A stretch of 64,000 nt of DNA from Metallyticus violacea (Eukaryota > Arthropoda > Insecta > Mantodea > Metallyticidae), in the NCBI GenBank assembly GCA_030762175.1, contig CM060842.1, positions 70,581,001 through 70,645,000 on the forward strand, in the 5' to 3' direction. The notes below the pieces were generated by a model. That model was given only the letters and a program-made list of their open reading frames with translations. It was not told the origin of the DNA and made no database searches. Below, one piece after another: positions 1-11,041 of this stretch. The position numbers and the translations under genes are program-made. How positions within the stretch are numbered: position 1 is the first letter of the stretch; each line of letters begins with the position of its first letter.

Positions 1-151
1 TAAAGTAATTTCTTTTAAAAAGATATGTTTTAATTAAGTTATATGGATATTTTCATGGATGACTCAAATGATCTATAACTAGTGTTTTGTCCATTTGTTG
101 TCACTTCTACAAAGCTGGAAATATCAGCTTATATTTTTTCTTATGTTGCAG

Positions 152-213
152 GATAAATCCCCATATGTACGTGAACGAGAGCGTTCGCATGACCGAGAGG
201 GACGTGACAAACA
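152..213 (+). CDS. Penultimate coding exon of an Arg/Glu/Ser-rich protein gene (partial)
   Basis: The exon follows a good U2-type acceptor (T-rich tract ending TTGCAG at 146-151). It reads in frame from 152 as DKSPYVRERERSHDREGRDK plus two bases of a split codon. The RE/RD/S-rich composition is that of C-terminal tails in splicing and RNA-binding proteins; that is a compositional statement, not a family assignment. The exon ends at 213, directly before ATATCCTTTT, a perfect U12-type AT-AC 5' splice site. The split codon CA|T joins the exon at 10549 in frame. Earlier exons lie left of the window. I do not recognise the protein. Confidence 0.62.
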
Positions 214-368
214 ATATCCTTTTCAAATAAAACATTTACATCACCTTTTACTTTGATTCATGACAAATTTGAGAAGCAAACTGTTTTCTCCCACCATCCA
301 TTTTAAGTAATACAATTTGATGTGTCCTTTATTAATCTTTTACTGCAGTAAAATTTAGAAATCATTAT

Positions 369-500
369 AAGAATAGCAAGTAATAGAAGGCTAACAAAAT
401 ACAAAATTTTTATTTTAAAAAAATTGCCAAGCATAAGAATAGCAAGTAATAGAAGGCTAACAAAATACAAAATTTTTATTTTAAAAAAATTGCCAAGCAT
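369..500. repeat. Perfect 66 bp tandem duplication
   Basis: Positions 369-434 are repeated without a mismatch at 435-500. The unit starts AAGAATAGCAAG and ends TTGCCAAGCAT. Absence of divergence in AT-rich intronic DNA suggests a recent duplication, or an assembly duplication. Confidence 0.9.
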
Positions 501-1992
501 ATTATGAAAGATATAGTGAAAGTTATTCATATAGCAATCAGTAGTTCTATAAAATGGCTGCTAAACCAGTGTTGATTTTCAGTAATCAGCTATCACACAG
601 ATTTTATTGATCATTTAGTAGTTCATTCTATATACTAAGTGTTTGTGCATTTTCAAGCTCCCAGATCTTCTCTTTATGCTTTCTTCATTCACTTTCCGCC
701 TTTGCTCTTTACTTAAAATTGTTCTATGAGAGCATTTTTCCCTCAAATTAATTTCTTTGAACCCCTGAATCAACTAAATGTAAACAAAACTGAAATTTCT
801 GATAGAACAAAAGAAAGCAAAGGAAATATTGACTGAACTAAAAAGGAGTAATATGCTGGTGCCATAATTCTGGAAACATTTTATTTTTTTACCAATTTAT
901 TATAACATCTGTATTTATTCACATGTGAATGCAATATAGACTCATCTGAAAACATTAACAAGCATTGTCTATTCTATTTTTAAACAAGTACACAACTTTG
1001 TAACATAAAGACAACAAAATTTTTAATTTATCTACTTTTCAGATCAAGTCTAGACTTTAACATGTAACCTGTGATCTTTCAGTGATAATCAGCAAATCTG
1101 CTTCACATTTCTTGAAGTTACTTCAGAATTTCTAGCAGTTCTAAGTGCTGTTTTGCAGGATTTTGTGAATTTTTACCTCTGCCATGACTTTGGAATTCCA
1201 GACACTGAAGTACCAACACCAAATATTCTTATAATTTCTCTGAATATGTAGCCTTCAGGTATAGGGTTACCATCTTCTGAAATCTAAAAATGCTTGCACC
1301 CTTCCCCTTACCAACACATTCCATGTACTACTTCATAATTTGTATCACTTGGCAGTCTCCAACAGATTTCATATTTTTAGCAATTTCTTTTTATACACAA
1401 ATAGTAAAAAATGTTTGCATGTAAAATGCCCAAAATTAAATTTTTACAGAATTGATGGTAAATCTGATTCTTTCCTTGGTGCATTCTGCTTGTATTATAG
1501 AAAAGAGTCTTTCAATATAGCTATTGTGGCCTGGTATTGCAAAAGGATATTGAGCCATCTTTAAAATCTCTGCATACTTTTCTTTACTTTTGCAAAATTT
1601 AATATAATCACACCATTTGTCTTGACTTGACTTAGTTTTTCCATCTTACAAAGTTACAGATTTCTTCAATTTGACAAACCAATCAAAACATTTACTATCA
1701 GTTTGTACATCACTATATTAATTGTTAATTCAACGATCTATTGCCAAAATTCACATTCTTTATGTGATATTACCAACACTGAACCCAGAAGGATTGCTGA
1801 ATTTAGTCCTTCATGAACCAAAAAAGAATAAATAATATTTTAATATGAAAAAAATGAGCTAATTAGAGGATTTTCAAAAATTATGCACATGGCTATTTTT
1901 ATTATTTAAAAAAAAGTAGATATATACACATAAATGCTGAAATATGGTTTTTGATTGATTTGGTTTATTTATGGACTCTCTTTAACATTCTA

Positions 1993-2092
1993 GATCATCA
2001 GCATCTCATGAGGCACAAAACGGTCGATCAATTTTGCTCAGAGGCTTTTTTTTTTTCCCCCTCCCTCCCCTCCAGGCTTGAGACCCTATTCA
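1993..2092 (-). mobile_element. SINE-A fragment (body only)
   Basis: On the minus strand this matches the SINE-A body seen at 34015-34085: a CCTCAAGCCTG-like stretch, then GCCTCTGAGCAAAATT and the CATCTCATGAGG end. A run of T and C at 2048-2070 interrupts the match. The tRNA-like head is missing. There is nothing else I can assign between 520 and 1990. Confidence 0.6.
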
Positions 2093-2389
2093 GGTAGGAA
2101 CGCATTATTGACAGTGCACAGAACAAGAACTCTTGAGCTGTCACATCACAGTCAGTATGAACTATTTATGTTTCCTGTGAGTACTTTGTTTATAACCACA
2201 TTGTTTCCACTTCACAAACATCCTGTGCTCCCCATTGTAGCACTCATGTTCTCATATATAGTTTTTCTGTTGCACCAGACATTTGTGGTCATGCTGGTGA
2301 GAGAGCGTGCTTAACAATGTGGAGAAGTTTATTATTAAAAAAGGGAGGCAGTGCAATTTTTTTATATAACTTAAGTCTTCTGATTCTAT

Positions 2390-2812
2390 AGAGACTCTTC
2401 GGAAGATCCTTCATTTCAGCAATATGTAGCACAAAATTCAGATTCATCAAATTTATATAGGCTTGATTTCAATAAAAAGAAAGAAACAAAAATTAATCCT
2501 ATTCAAGATAGAGTATAAGTAGTTTGATTTGTGCCAAATCAAATATCAAGAAAAGATAACCAAAGTACTGGATGAAACTGACATGTTTTTATTTATGTGC
2601 ATGTGCAAAGATACAAAAGTTGCCATCCTATGAGAAGACCAAGATTAAGCTAACATTGAGCAGTGTGGTTTTGAAAGCTCAAATAAGAATGCAGCAACAA
2701 GAAAATGAAACTAAACAGCAACAATTGGAATTATTACATCCTTCCTTTGTGACTTTGACAGTTTCTATATATTTTCATCAAAGGAGGATGGCAGGCAACT
2801 GAAGACCATCTT
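2390..2812 (+). pseudogene. Coding-like remnant, possibly DNA-transposon N-terminal or BESS-like region
   Basis: One frame (2391-2513) reads FYRDSSEDPSFQQYVAQ onward to a stop, acidic then Lys-rich. About 60 bp later another frame reads IQKLPSYEKTKIKLTLSSVV followed by a Gln/Glu helix (RMQQQENETKQQQ). The second part resembles the helical BESS/MADF tails of insect DNA-binding proteins and Harbinger accessory proteins. The first resembles the acidic N-terminus of piggyBac transposases, which would fit the piggyBac body starting at 3.4 kb. Frames do not join, so it is broken. Assignment is weak. Confidence 0.25.
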
Positions 2813-3369
2813 TATTGTTTTGTTTCACTTGGACTAGTGCAGCAGATTTGGAATGATTACCTATTAACAACTGGCAAGTTCCACTTGAGTAATGACATTA
2901 GAAAAATCTTTGTCACTGTTAGTATAAATATTGAAGATAAGCAATTATGGTTAAAAATTATTTATATTCAAAGTTTAACATTCCCTTTCTTTCTTTCAAG
3001 CTCTTTTTTCTCCCCCTCCCCTTTTTAATGCATTTTTTATTTGTCTGTTTTTATAGAAAGGATTCATATGAAAGAGATTGAAAAATTCATGAAATTGATA
3101 ACCTGTCAGCAGAGTGATTATGACAGTGAATGTAAAGAAAGATTGGATGAGGTAGAAGAGTGGAATGAGAACTAGGACATAGAACAAAAGGTGCCTGCTT
3201 TTTATAACTGCAGTATCAATTTCATTTAGGGCCCATAATACATTGGATGAGACCTCATAAAGATTACAAAATGGAATAAACATGTGCTCTCAAAAATTGT
3301 TGAATTAGATCATAATATAACGTGCACCTTCCTGGTATAAAGTAGCTGAAAACTACTTTTAAAATTTGG

Positions 3370-4990
3370 AAGTGCATTTTAATCAAGAAATATTTCAGCA
3401 CAATAGTACAAACACTACTTGTTTATTGAGGTACAATAAGATACATTTTCTAGGAATTGCAAAGCTACAAGTGCAAGAAAAATTTGAGTTCTAATAGGTT
3501 TGTTTACGGAATGTCGGAATCCACACAGTGAAACTTTTGTTAATTTTATTTTGATTTAAAGTAAAACACTAAAAATCATGTCGTCACATTAAAACTTTCT
3601 TTAAGTTTCACAAACACACTTATAAAAGTAATTTTGGTACATGTTTCGTGAGGTACATTCCTCACATTCATTGAATGTACCTCATGAAACATGTACCAAA
3701 ATTACTTTTATAAGTGTGTTTGTGAAACTTAAAGAGAGTTTTAATGTGACGACATGATTTTTAGTGTTTTACTTTAAATCAAAATAAGTCTAATAGGTTT
3801 GTTGTATTTGGCTGGAGTTATGAAAGCTAACCATCTAAATGCAAATATATGTGAGAGACTGACAGCACAGGGTAAATATTCAGGACCACTATGTTGTTAT
3901 TTAGATTTTATTTCTTTTGCAGGTACCTGCAATTTGATGATAAATCAACAAGAGATGAAAGACGAAAATGTGACAAGTTTGCTTCCATAAGGAGCATTTT
4001 AACATATTTGTCAAAAATTGCAAATTAGCATATAGTGTCTTAAAATATGTCCTAATAGTTGAAAAGTTAGGGGCATTTCCAGGAAATTGTTGGTTTAGAC
4101 AATATATACCTAAAAGACCCACAAGTTTAGGATAAAAATATTTATTTGCCCAATGTATTGCCGGGATGTATTACAGCTTGCATATGAAAGTGTTATGTTG
4201 GAACACAACCCTAGGTATTATCAAGTAAAACTTCCACTGCTGTAGTTGAAAGATTGTTCACTTCAATCAAAGGAACTTGTAGGCATGTCATAGTAGATAA
4301 CTGGTTTAGCAGTCTTCAGTTGGTTGAAACACTGAAAACGACTCATCAACTATGTTAGGAACAATATGAAAAAACAAAAAAAGCATTGCCATTTGAACTT
4401 ATGCAGCTACTAAATGTCCAGAGGTTTAAATATGTTTGCTTTTAGAAAATGTTGTACTCTTGTGTCATGTATTCCTAAGAAAGGTCACTTTTATCCAGTT
4501 AATTTTCATCATGATGGAGATGATTAGAAATGGGAAAAGCAGAAATGATACTTGCACACAATAAGACGAAGGCAAAGTTGAATTCTGTCCATATACAGCT
4601 GCACAAGACACTCACTGATGCCCTGTAATTATATTTTACTTCCAGTTGAACGTTGGAGATTTAATTCTATGGTAATTCATGCTGCTAATAACCCAAAAAG
4701 CTACACTGCAATAAGAAATTTCTTGTGCCATTTTCTTATTAATTTATTTCAGAACACATTCAAGGCCCAGTGCCGGAATACTTACTAGCTAATATTCCAT
4801 CAAGGTTCTGGGAAATTTTCAGTTTTGAAGCCAGGGAGTGGCTTGTTGAAAATCCAAAGAAACAGAATGATCATTGTGACATAAGAAAGAACAGAAGAGC
4901 CTAGTACAGTTGCAAGAAATGTACCAAATATCTATGTATGGAGCATACAGGTGTTGTCTGTTCAGAATTTGCTGAACGTATTATATTAAA
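3370..4990 (+). mobile_element. piggyBac transposase remnant (PGBD4-like), interrupted
   Basis: Conceptual translation over several frames gives piggyBac blocks in order: GLLYLAGVMKANHLN (3800-3845), YLQFDDKSTRDERRKCDKF (3922-3978), VERLFTSIK and then VDNWFSSLQLVETL (4240-4333, the VDNWF catalytic-region motif), a HHDGD-like stretch near 4510, and a C-terminal Cys-rich domain near 4865-4965 (NDHC, CKKCTKYLCMEHTGVVCSEF). Many stops and frameshifts make it dead. A fold-back element is inserted in the sequence for the GLLYLAG block. Terminal repeats were not found. Confidence 0.8.
3505..3788 (+). mobile_element. PLE fold-back insertion FB-1 (284 bp)
   Basis: A near-perfect inverted repeat, arms about 3546-3658 and 3673-3786, is preceded by a leader of about 40 bp (3505-3545). 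The whole is flanked by a 15 bp direct repeat, TCTAATAGGTTTGTT, at 3490-3504 and 3789-3803. It splits the piggyBac reading region. The arms contain GAAACATGTACC, similar to the hammerhead GAAAC region of the other fold-backs, but the CTGANGA box is lost. Confidence 0.85.
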
Positions 4991-5097
4991 GATTAGTTTA
5001 AGAAAAGTTTAAACATATTTACTACATTATGTGTGTGTGTGTATTCTCAAATCTGACAAAAAAAATGTGCTACGACAAAATAGCAATTTGCATTCTT

Positions 5098-5275
5098 CTA
5101 AAATTCTTTTGAATAAAATGTTTGAGTATTCAGTCAACAGCTGACGAAGTATATAATGTAGAAGATGAGGATGTTGTAAATATGAGAACAGCATTGAACT
5201 GGTTAAGGGGATTCAATGATGGAGATGCTAGCCATAAAGATAAGCCACTCTCTGGACAACCGTAAACTATAGAAA
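5098..5275 (+). mobile_element. mariner transposase N-terminal fragment
   Basis: Translation reads VNMRTALNWLRGFNDGDASHKDKPLSGQP, split here as VNMRTALNWLRGF and NDGDASHKDKPLSGQP. This is the helix-turn-helix to linker region of mariner transposases, whose usual pattern is WxxxFxxGxxxxxDxxRSGRP. The catalytic domain is absent downstream; a homopolymer-rich stretch (5360-5380) follows. Confidence 0.7.
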
Positions 5276-5980
5276 ATTAATTTTTGCACACTGCGCTCAA
5301 AGAAGAGCTGCATATAGAAGATACCACCTCTTTAGGTGAAGAATGAGGGACAGGGGACCCAAAAAAAGGGGGGGGGGAAGAAAGATGATTTTGAGGGATA
5401 TTCACAGCTTGAAATTGAATTGTAACTCTTATCTCTCTTTTCTTACATATACAGAGTTTCTTTTATTGTCTGCGCAGAATGTAATTTTACATTTTTCAAT
5501 TAAAAAATGCTCAAGAACATTTTGCAATATAGATCACAAAATACAAAAATGGATTTTTAGCAGTAGGTCTATTTGCATGTTATGTGTATGTAATAAAATA
5601 TTGATTTCCTCCTTTTCCCCCCTCTTTTCGCTCCCTCTCTAACAAGATCCATACTTCCAAAGACAAAAATCATTTTATTTGTAGGCCTATTGAGAAGCAC
5701 CTAATAGACTTACATTTCATTATTTCTTTTAAAAGGAATACATCTTGAACATGCCAAAATTTCCTTATTGAATATAAGTATTATAAAAAATGTATATGAC
5801 ATATTAAAGTTGATTTTTCTTGAAGCTCTGCTTAAATCTATCTATATGAAGCCTATTAATATTAGCACCTGGCTGAAAATATGGTAACAAATGCATTTGT
5901 GGTGGAATTGAAAATAAAGAGTGAGTCAACCTAGTTAGACTGCTGTTATTTTATTTTTCTTCAAGAAGATATTTTATGAT
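5276..5980. other. No assignable feature
   Basis: AT-rich DNA with an A7-G9 run near 5360-5380. The open frame here has no recognisable motif. Confidence 0.5.
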
Positions 5981-5984
5981 TACT

Positions 5985-6948
5985 ATCTATTTATTTGTTT
6001 TTTACACCAATGCTAAGAATACCCTTAGTGAGTAAAAAATCTTCATACAATTTGACATCTATTTTAGTTTCCAGCTTTTAACTCCTGAACCATTTTAAGA
6101 ACAGAGTTGATATCAATCTCTTTTTCCAATTACATAATGCCTATTTTAACATTAAGTTGTTTTCCAAAAAATTGAACCTAAATGTCAAATATCTAATGCC
6201 TTTATATTCCACTGTATAAACCTTAACACTGCTGACTGTTGGCAGAAAATTAAAACAGGTTGTCATGATTTTGAACCCACAAAAAATCTATCTGTTGATT
6301 GCTGTTCCAATTGTTTTTTAGGCATTTCATTATTGAAAATGCTTCAACAGACAAATTATTTCTCTCCAAGGATCCTCAGTGTCATTTTTAGACAATTTTG
6401 GAAAAAGAGTAATTAACAATGTGTTCTAGATACATCTTAATCAATATTCTGAACACCCTGGAAAACTTTTGTATAGCTACAGGACAATCCTCTCCAAGTG
6501 ATACAAAATAAGATTTTATGGCAGGAAAGCATTTTAATATGCTTATCAATCATTGGATAAATTCTAAGTCATCTTGTGGACAAATATCTCAGAATTTCCA
6601 TGTATTCATTATCTCAAAATTCAAAAAACTCCTTCAATCTTGAACTTTCTGTTACAGATAGGAAAAATAATTATATATTTAAGTAACAAATCCCCCAGTT
6701 CAAAAAAATGGTATTCCCATATTTAGTAATGTCATTAAATCTCCCAAGACCAACACTAAATGTATTATTACAAATTTACATATGGCTGTGTATTGGTTAC
6801 TTGAACATGGTGCCATTTCTCACTTAGAATTGCAAATACATAAACATTTATTACTTTTAGAAGTACTTCCTGATTTTGTCTTCTTGCCTTTATTAGAATT
6901 ATACCCTAATCCTGAACCATCATAACCACTTCCTGGTTCTGCAGCCAT
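5985..6948 (-). mobile_element. hAT transposase remnant (ZMYM-type), internally deleted
   Basis: On the minus strand an ATG in good context (GTGAAAATGGCT, 6948) opens a Gly/Ser/Lys-rich N-terminus, MAAEPGSGYDGSGLGYNSN, then Lys-rich sequence. Further on, frames read LISILKCFPAIKSYFVSLGE (about 6560-6500), then ILIKMYLEHIVNYSFSKIV, and finally VYTVEYKGIRYLTFRFNFLE. These match the insect hAT/ZMYM1-like transposase order (PAIKSYF.SLGE...CP). Stops and shifts are frequent and the DNA-binding and first catalytic blocks are missing. Confidence 0.6.
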
Positions 6949-6999
6949 TTTCACAAAATTAAAATACATACATAACAACGAATACAATGTGATCCATCA

Positions 7000-7970
7000 A
7001 CAAAAAGCAGAAGGAGAAGTAATAATTTGTGCCAAGCAGTGTTGCCAACATTAATTTTTCAGCAGAAATCCAAATATTAAATGTTATCATCTAGCACATA
7101 AAACATAATTGACTATCAAAAACCTGACTTAAGAAATAGGCACATGAAGATTTTTGGAAAAAAAAATGCATTTTTTGGACAATTTAAAATGTCTCAAAAT
7201 GCAGAACTATCCCAAAAAAATTCATGAGGGAGGTCACCCTAGCCACATAACAGTATTCATGAATTGTCGGGAAGGTTTGGTAACTCCAAGCTGTGCATAT
7301 GCACCAATTCAACATAATATGTAAAAAAAAAAAAAAAGTTTTAAGATTAGATCCACATGAACTTACCAAAGCTCAGGCCCAGGATCAAGTTAATATTTGT
7401 AAACAACTTAAAATAAACCCCAAATGACTGATTCTGGAAATGCATGTGATATATGTAATTAAAATTACTGTTGGTCCTTAATTGTGGTATCCCATGAGGA
7501 AAAACTTGTCATTGGTTTCTCAAAGTCATTTTGGGCAAAATGTGGTTTTACATTTGGTGAAATTTTTCAAAGCATGTCCATTTCAAAATGGTCCCAAATA
7601 GTCATGGAGTTGACACTGAATATTACTGTAACTACACAGTGTTTACAAAGTTTAAGAATATGGCATTTGGCTTTAATAAATAGAAAGCATGCTATGCTGC
7701 CAACAAAACATTGCTCCTCCATTGATCAAGATTGATTGAACAAAAAATCCAGGAATAAAAAGTAATAAAATTGCTGCCTCACATAGAGTTCAGATTTGTT
7801 GAATCCATGGCAACATTTCTCCAAGCAAGGCAGTTCAATAATCTTGACGATGCCAAAAACATGGAGTAGTATTTATGTGGAGGGGTTAATTAAAGATTTG
7901 TTTATAGGGAAGAAATTATTACCTGACTTACCAAATTCTTAAGTCCATCCAGAGAATTTTGGATAAGTTT
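7000..7970. other. No assignable feature
   Basis: AT-rich DNA inside the U12 intron. I see no coding motif, repeat match or terminal inverted repeat. Confidence 0.5.
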
Positions 7971-7979
7971 GTTTTAGGT

Positions 7980-9350
7980 GAGTACAGTGGGCAAGGAAGT
8001 CTCTGTGCTGAAAACAGGGTTTATATCTGGATTTTTGGGATGGCCTGATCCCTATGGCTCCTCACTCCTCTTCTCCTGTGCTGGGTATCAGGTGAGACTG
8101 GTGCGGTGTCCCTGTATTCTTCTCCTTCAGCTATTAAGACTTAAAACTAATGGATTTTTTTGAGTGTAAACACTTCATGGGTAGAGGAACTGAAGGTTTT
8201 GTCACTTTATATGAGACTGAATTTGTCAACTTCACTAGGAGTATTTATTAGTTGTGAATATACACTCGGGGAAAATATTCGTTCATTAGAATTGTCTACT
8301 AGGAACCTTGACTGTATGACAGCCGATCTGGCAACAATTTCATTTAGACGTTTGCAACAGTCCAAATTCGCTCACCCTGGGAAATTTAAGTCAAGAGTTC
8401 ATTCTACTCAGCAACTGCACACACTTAACAATGATATGTTGGTGTACACTTCCTCATTTCCCATGTTTCCTAACTTTTCCTTTCTCACAGAGGTTTGTAT
8501 TCAGTATTATCTTGTATATACAACACATTTACATTTGCGACTTCCTCCTATACTCTGTGACTTAAATAACAATTAACTCAAGACTTTAAGACGTACCTAA
8601 ATTTAAACTTCCACTTTAACTTATATCATTCATGCTTATACTTCTACTATGGTGCCTTTGGGTGCAACTGCTGGATTATAGTTCAGACTGCAACTGTGAT
8701 TTTGACTTTGACTGTAATTCCTACTTCAATGACGACTGTTCTGCCAGCTCCTGACTGCCTCATCTCACCTCTCTCTGATGGTTTTACTTGCTGACGGTCT
8801 GTCGGTCCATATGACAATTGATGAGTCTTAATTCTAGTCACATTAATATATTAATTAGTCTCCTTTTCCATTCATTGGCTGTTCATTGCAATTATGGAAC
8901 TTTCTGACTGGTAGTGCTTTGTGTGCACCTCTCCTGGCTTGGGGCGAGGGTGTCACAATCTAGACTTTGATCTAAAAATTATGATTCTCCATGGGTCCTT
9001 GAGCTAAAAGATATACCGTAATTTGTTTTCTTTCGCTTTTAAGAAGAAGTTTCATGTTATTTTTCCGAGGGATGCAAACAGTCAAGCTTTCTTTGTTTGA
9101 CTTACACAAAAGACTTAATGGTACCTTAGCTTGCTTCAGGGTCACCATGATTATAGCAAGAGGGGATCTGAGAGGATGGGTCAGATTTTATGACTTAGGA
9201 TCATTCCCTACACAATATCATTTTCGCTCATCTGTTGTAACAATAAATTCAAATATGCCATACTCACGGCAATGTGATTTTGGAATGACACTTGTCTTCT
9301 TACTTCTAATTTACATGCTATGGCCTGTAATTGTGATAATAGTTTAATCC
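7980..9350 (+). other. Less AT-rich block, possible LTR-element remnant
   Basis: This block has several longer open frames (for example 8160-8576 and 9054-9347) and more CpG than its surroundings. At 8941-8954 a purine tract, GGGGCGAGGG, is followed directly by TGTCACA. That is the arrangement of a polypurine tract next to an LTR start, and an AATAAA lies near 9242. I could not align any frame to Gag, Pol or Env motifs, nor find the second LTR. Treat this as a hypothesis. Confidence 0.2.
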
Positions 9351-9967
9351 CTTTATAACCACTGTGATTACCTAATTGTTTTTTTTATACGGGATAAAAG
9401 TCTTCTGTTCCAAACACGTGTTCAGCATTTTTTGCCTCTAAATCCAAAGATTGCTATTGCCATCAAATTAAAATGCTGTAAGAGATAGAGATGAAAATCA
9501 GCAAAAATATCGTATGTCTTAAAATAAAAAATGTTGTTTATACCAGTTCTGGTATAAACTTCTTATATACTTCCGGTGAATCTAGTACTTATTTATTTAT
9601 TACTGAAATACATTAAATCTACTAAGGAATGTACAAATTCAATAGATTAGACTCTGTAAATTAAAATATAAATATGGTAAACATATAATTTGTGCTAGTT
9701 TGTAGTTTACTTATTAATGCACATTTATATTTGTATATACTTACATTGTGCTACTACTGCTGATGGTTTAAGATAAAGGTTTCCACTTTATACTGCATGG
9801 GTGAATTAAAATAGTTAAAAGCTGACATTTTATAAACCTTAATGCTGATTTCTGTAAGGTTTCGACATAAAATTAATTTCACATATTAATAATTATTGTT
9901 CAAATGATGATTTAATACAGTATTAACTTCATTATAGTACTGAAATTAATTTTCATTTACTAACAAT

Positions 9968-10032
9968 AGAGGCCTCTGAGCAAAATTAATAGGCATTTCA
10001 CACCCTGAATTAAATGGGATGCTAACAACCAA
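9968..10032 (+). mobile_element. SINE-A fragment (body only)
   Basis: GAGGCCTCTGAGCAAAATT followed by GGCATTTCACACCCTGAATT and a GATGCTAACAACC end aligns with the SINE-A body of the copies at 34017-34081 and 54178-54241. Head and A tail are absent. Confidence 0.65.
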
Positions 10033-10548
10033 AAATGTGAAACAATGCCCTTAAATAAACATAATAGTAACAATGTTTTAAATTGTAATAATATATGAAT
10101 ATATATCTGGAATTATGCCACTAGTATAATGTACTGCCGTGTTTTAAGTTTAAAGTGTAAATAGAATCACAAAACTTGTCCTAAGCCTGAAGGTAAGTTA
10201 GGTGGTCTGTAGTATACCTAATTAATGTAACATATGATTCTGTATATGAAAAACATATAGTATATTATATAGTAGATGTTAATGTTATATTCCTAGTTTT
10301 CAATAAATAGATTGGTCTGAATTAAGTGAAAATTTCACATTTTTAATGGAAAATTGAATCATTTCAAATAAAAAAGGGGAAGGGGGGGCTTTATTTCTGA
10401 CTTAAATGAGATGGCCTTAAGACAGAATTCAGTGATGTAGTCTTTTTGCAGAAAACATTATTGAAGTCGATAAAAGAGATTTTTAGAATTAGATATCCAT
10501 ACTGTTTATTGCATTATTTACATTGATGTATTCCTTAACTGTGTCTAC

Positions 10549-10579
10549 TCGGCGATCAAGCGAAGGCAAGCGGAGATGA
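10549..10579 (+). CDS. Terminal coding exon of the Arg-rich protein gene
   Basis: Joining the two bases left by the exon ending at 213 to T at 10549 gives codon CAT. The frame then reads HRRSSEGKRR and stops at TGA (10577-10579). The basic and serine composition continues that of the upstream exon, and agreement of frame and composition across a 10 kb gap is the main support for the join. The exon lies in a local CpG-containing patch (10549-10610), unlike the flanking intron. Confidence 0.6.
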
Positions 10580-10832
10580 TGATGGGCCGAGGAGGGAAAG
10601 GGGAAAGGCAACACTAGCTACAAGATGGCCAATTTCCCAGTTGGCACCCTCCAAGATTCTGTTTCCCCCAGTTAACCATTAAACATATAAAACTTCACTA
10701 TTTCATGCAGTATTTGATCTTTGTCTACTTTTCTTTTCTCCTTCCCCCTCTTTTTTTTTTCCTCTTTTTTTATTTGTTTATTTTTCTCTTTCCCCCTCCT
10801 TCAATAAATTGCATAATAAAATGTGTGTGTAA
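10580..10832 (+). terminator. 3' UTR and polyadenylation region of the U12-intron gene
   Basis: After the TGA there is no coding frame of note. AATAAA occurs at 10803-10808 and 10815-10820 and is followed at once by a GT run (10822-10830), the usual downstream element. A pyrimidine tract of about 75 nt (10727-10801) precedes the signals. Cleavage is predicted close to 10830. Confidence 0.55.
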
Positions 10833-11041
10833 GATTTTCAGTACCATTTCCCAGCTTATACAGTTATTTGTTGTTTAAAATTTGTTCTCAATCCTTTTTT
10901 GTCACTAATAACAGGGATCCATTATCAATGCATTTTAAGGAAGTGTTTTCCATTGGAAAAATGATCATAGATCTCAAAAGGTGTCATGAACGGTTTTGGC
11001 CAGAGCATTGGCTTTGTACACTTGAATGGCAGGCACAATAA

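Larger units (their letters stand above)
214..10548 (+). other. 10.3 kb U12-type AT-AC intron
   Basis: The 5' splice site is ATATCCTTTT (214-223), matching the U12 AT-AC consensus ATATCCTTT at all nine positions. The 3' end has TTCCTTAACT (10531-10540), matching the U12 branch-site consensus TTCCTTAAC. It is followed by TGTCTAC, ending in AC at 10547-10548, 10 nt past the branch A. U2-type introns do not use AT-AC with this motif pair. The intron holds a tandem duplication, two SINE-A pieces, piggyBac with a nested fold-back element, a mariner piece and a hAT remnant. The signals are read directly; splicing is inferred. Confidence 0.66.

Noticed and set aside
2078..2314. 78-codon plus-strand frame starting in the SINE-A fragment
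   Set aside because: It begins inside repeat DNA and has no recognisable motif.
9537..9561. Small hairpin TTTATACCAG/CTGGTATAAA
   Set aside because: Short and isolated in AT-rich DNA; no supporting context for an RNA gene.
10915..11041. Acceptor-like CACTAATAACAG followed by a 41-codon frame (DPLSMHFKEVF...) ending in TAA
   Set aside because: It looks exon-like, but lies beyond the poly(A) signals and GT run of the only plus-strand gene nearby, and no partner exon or family match was found. Left as unproven.
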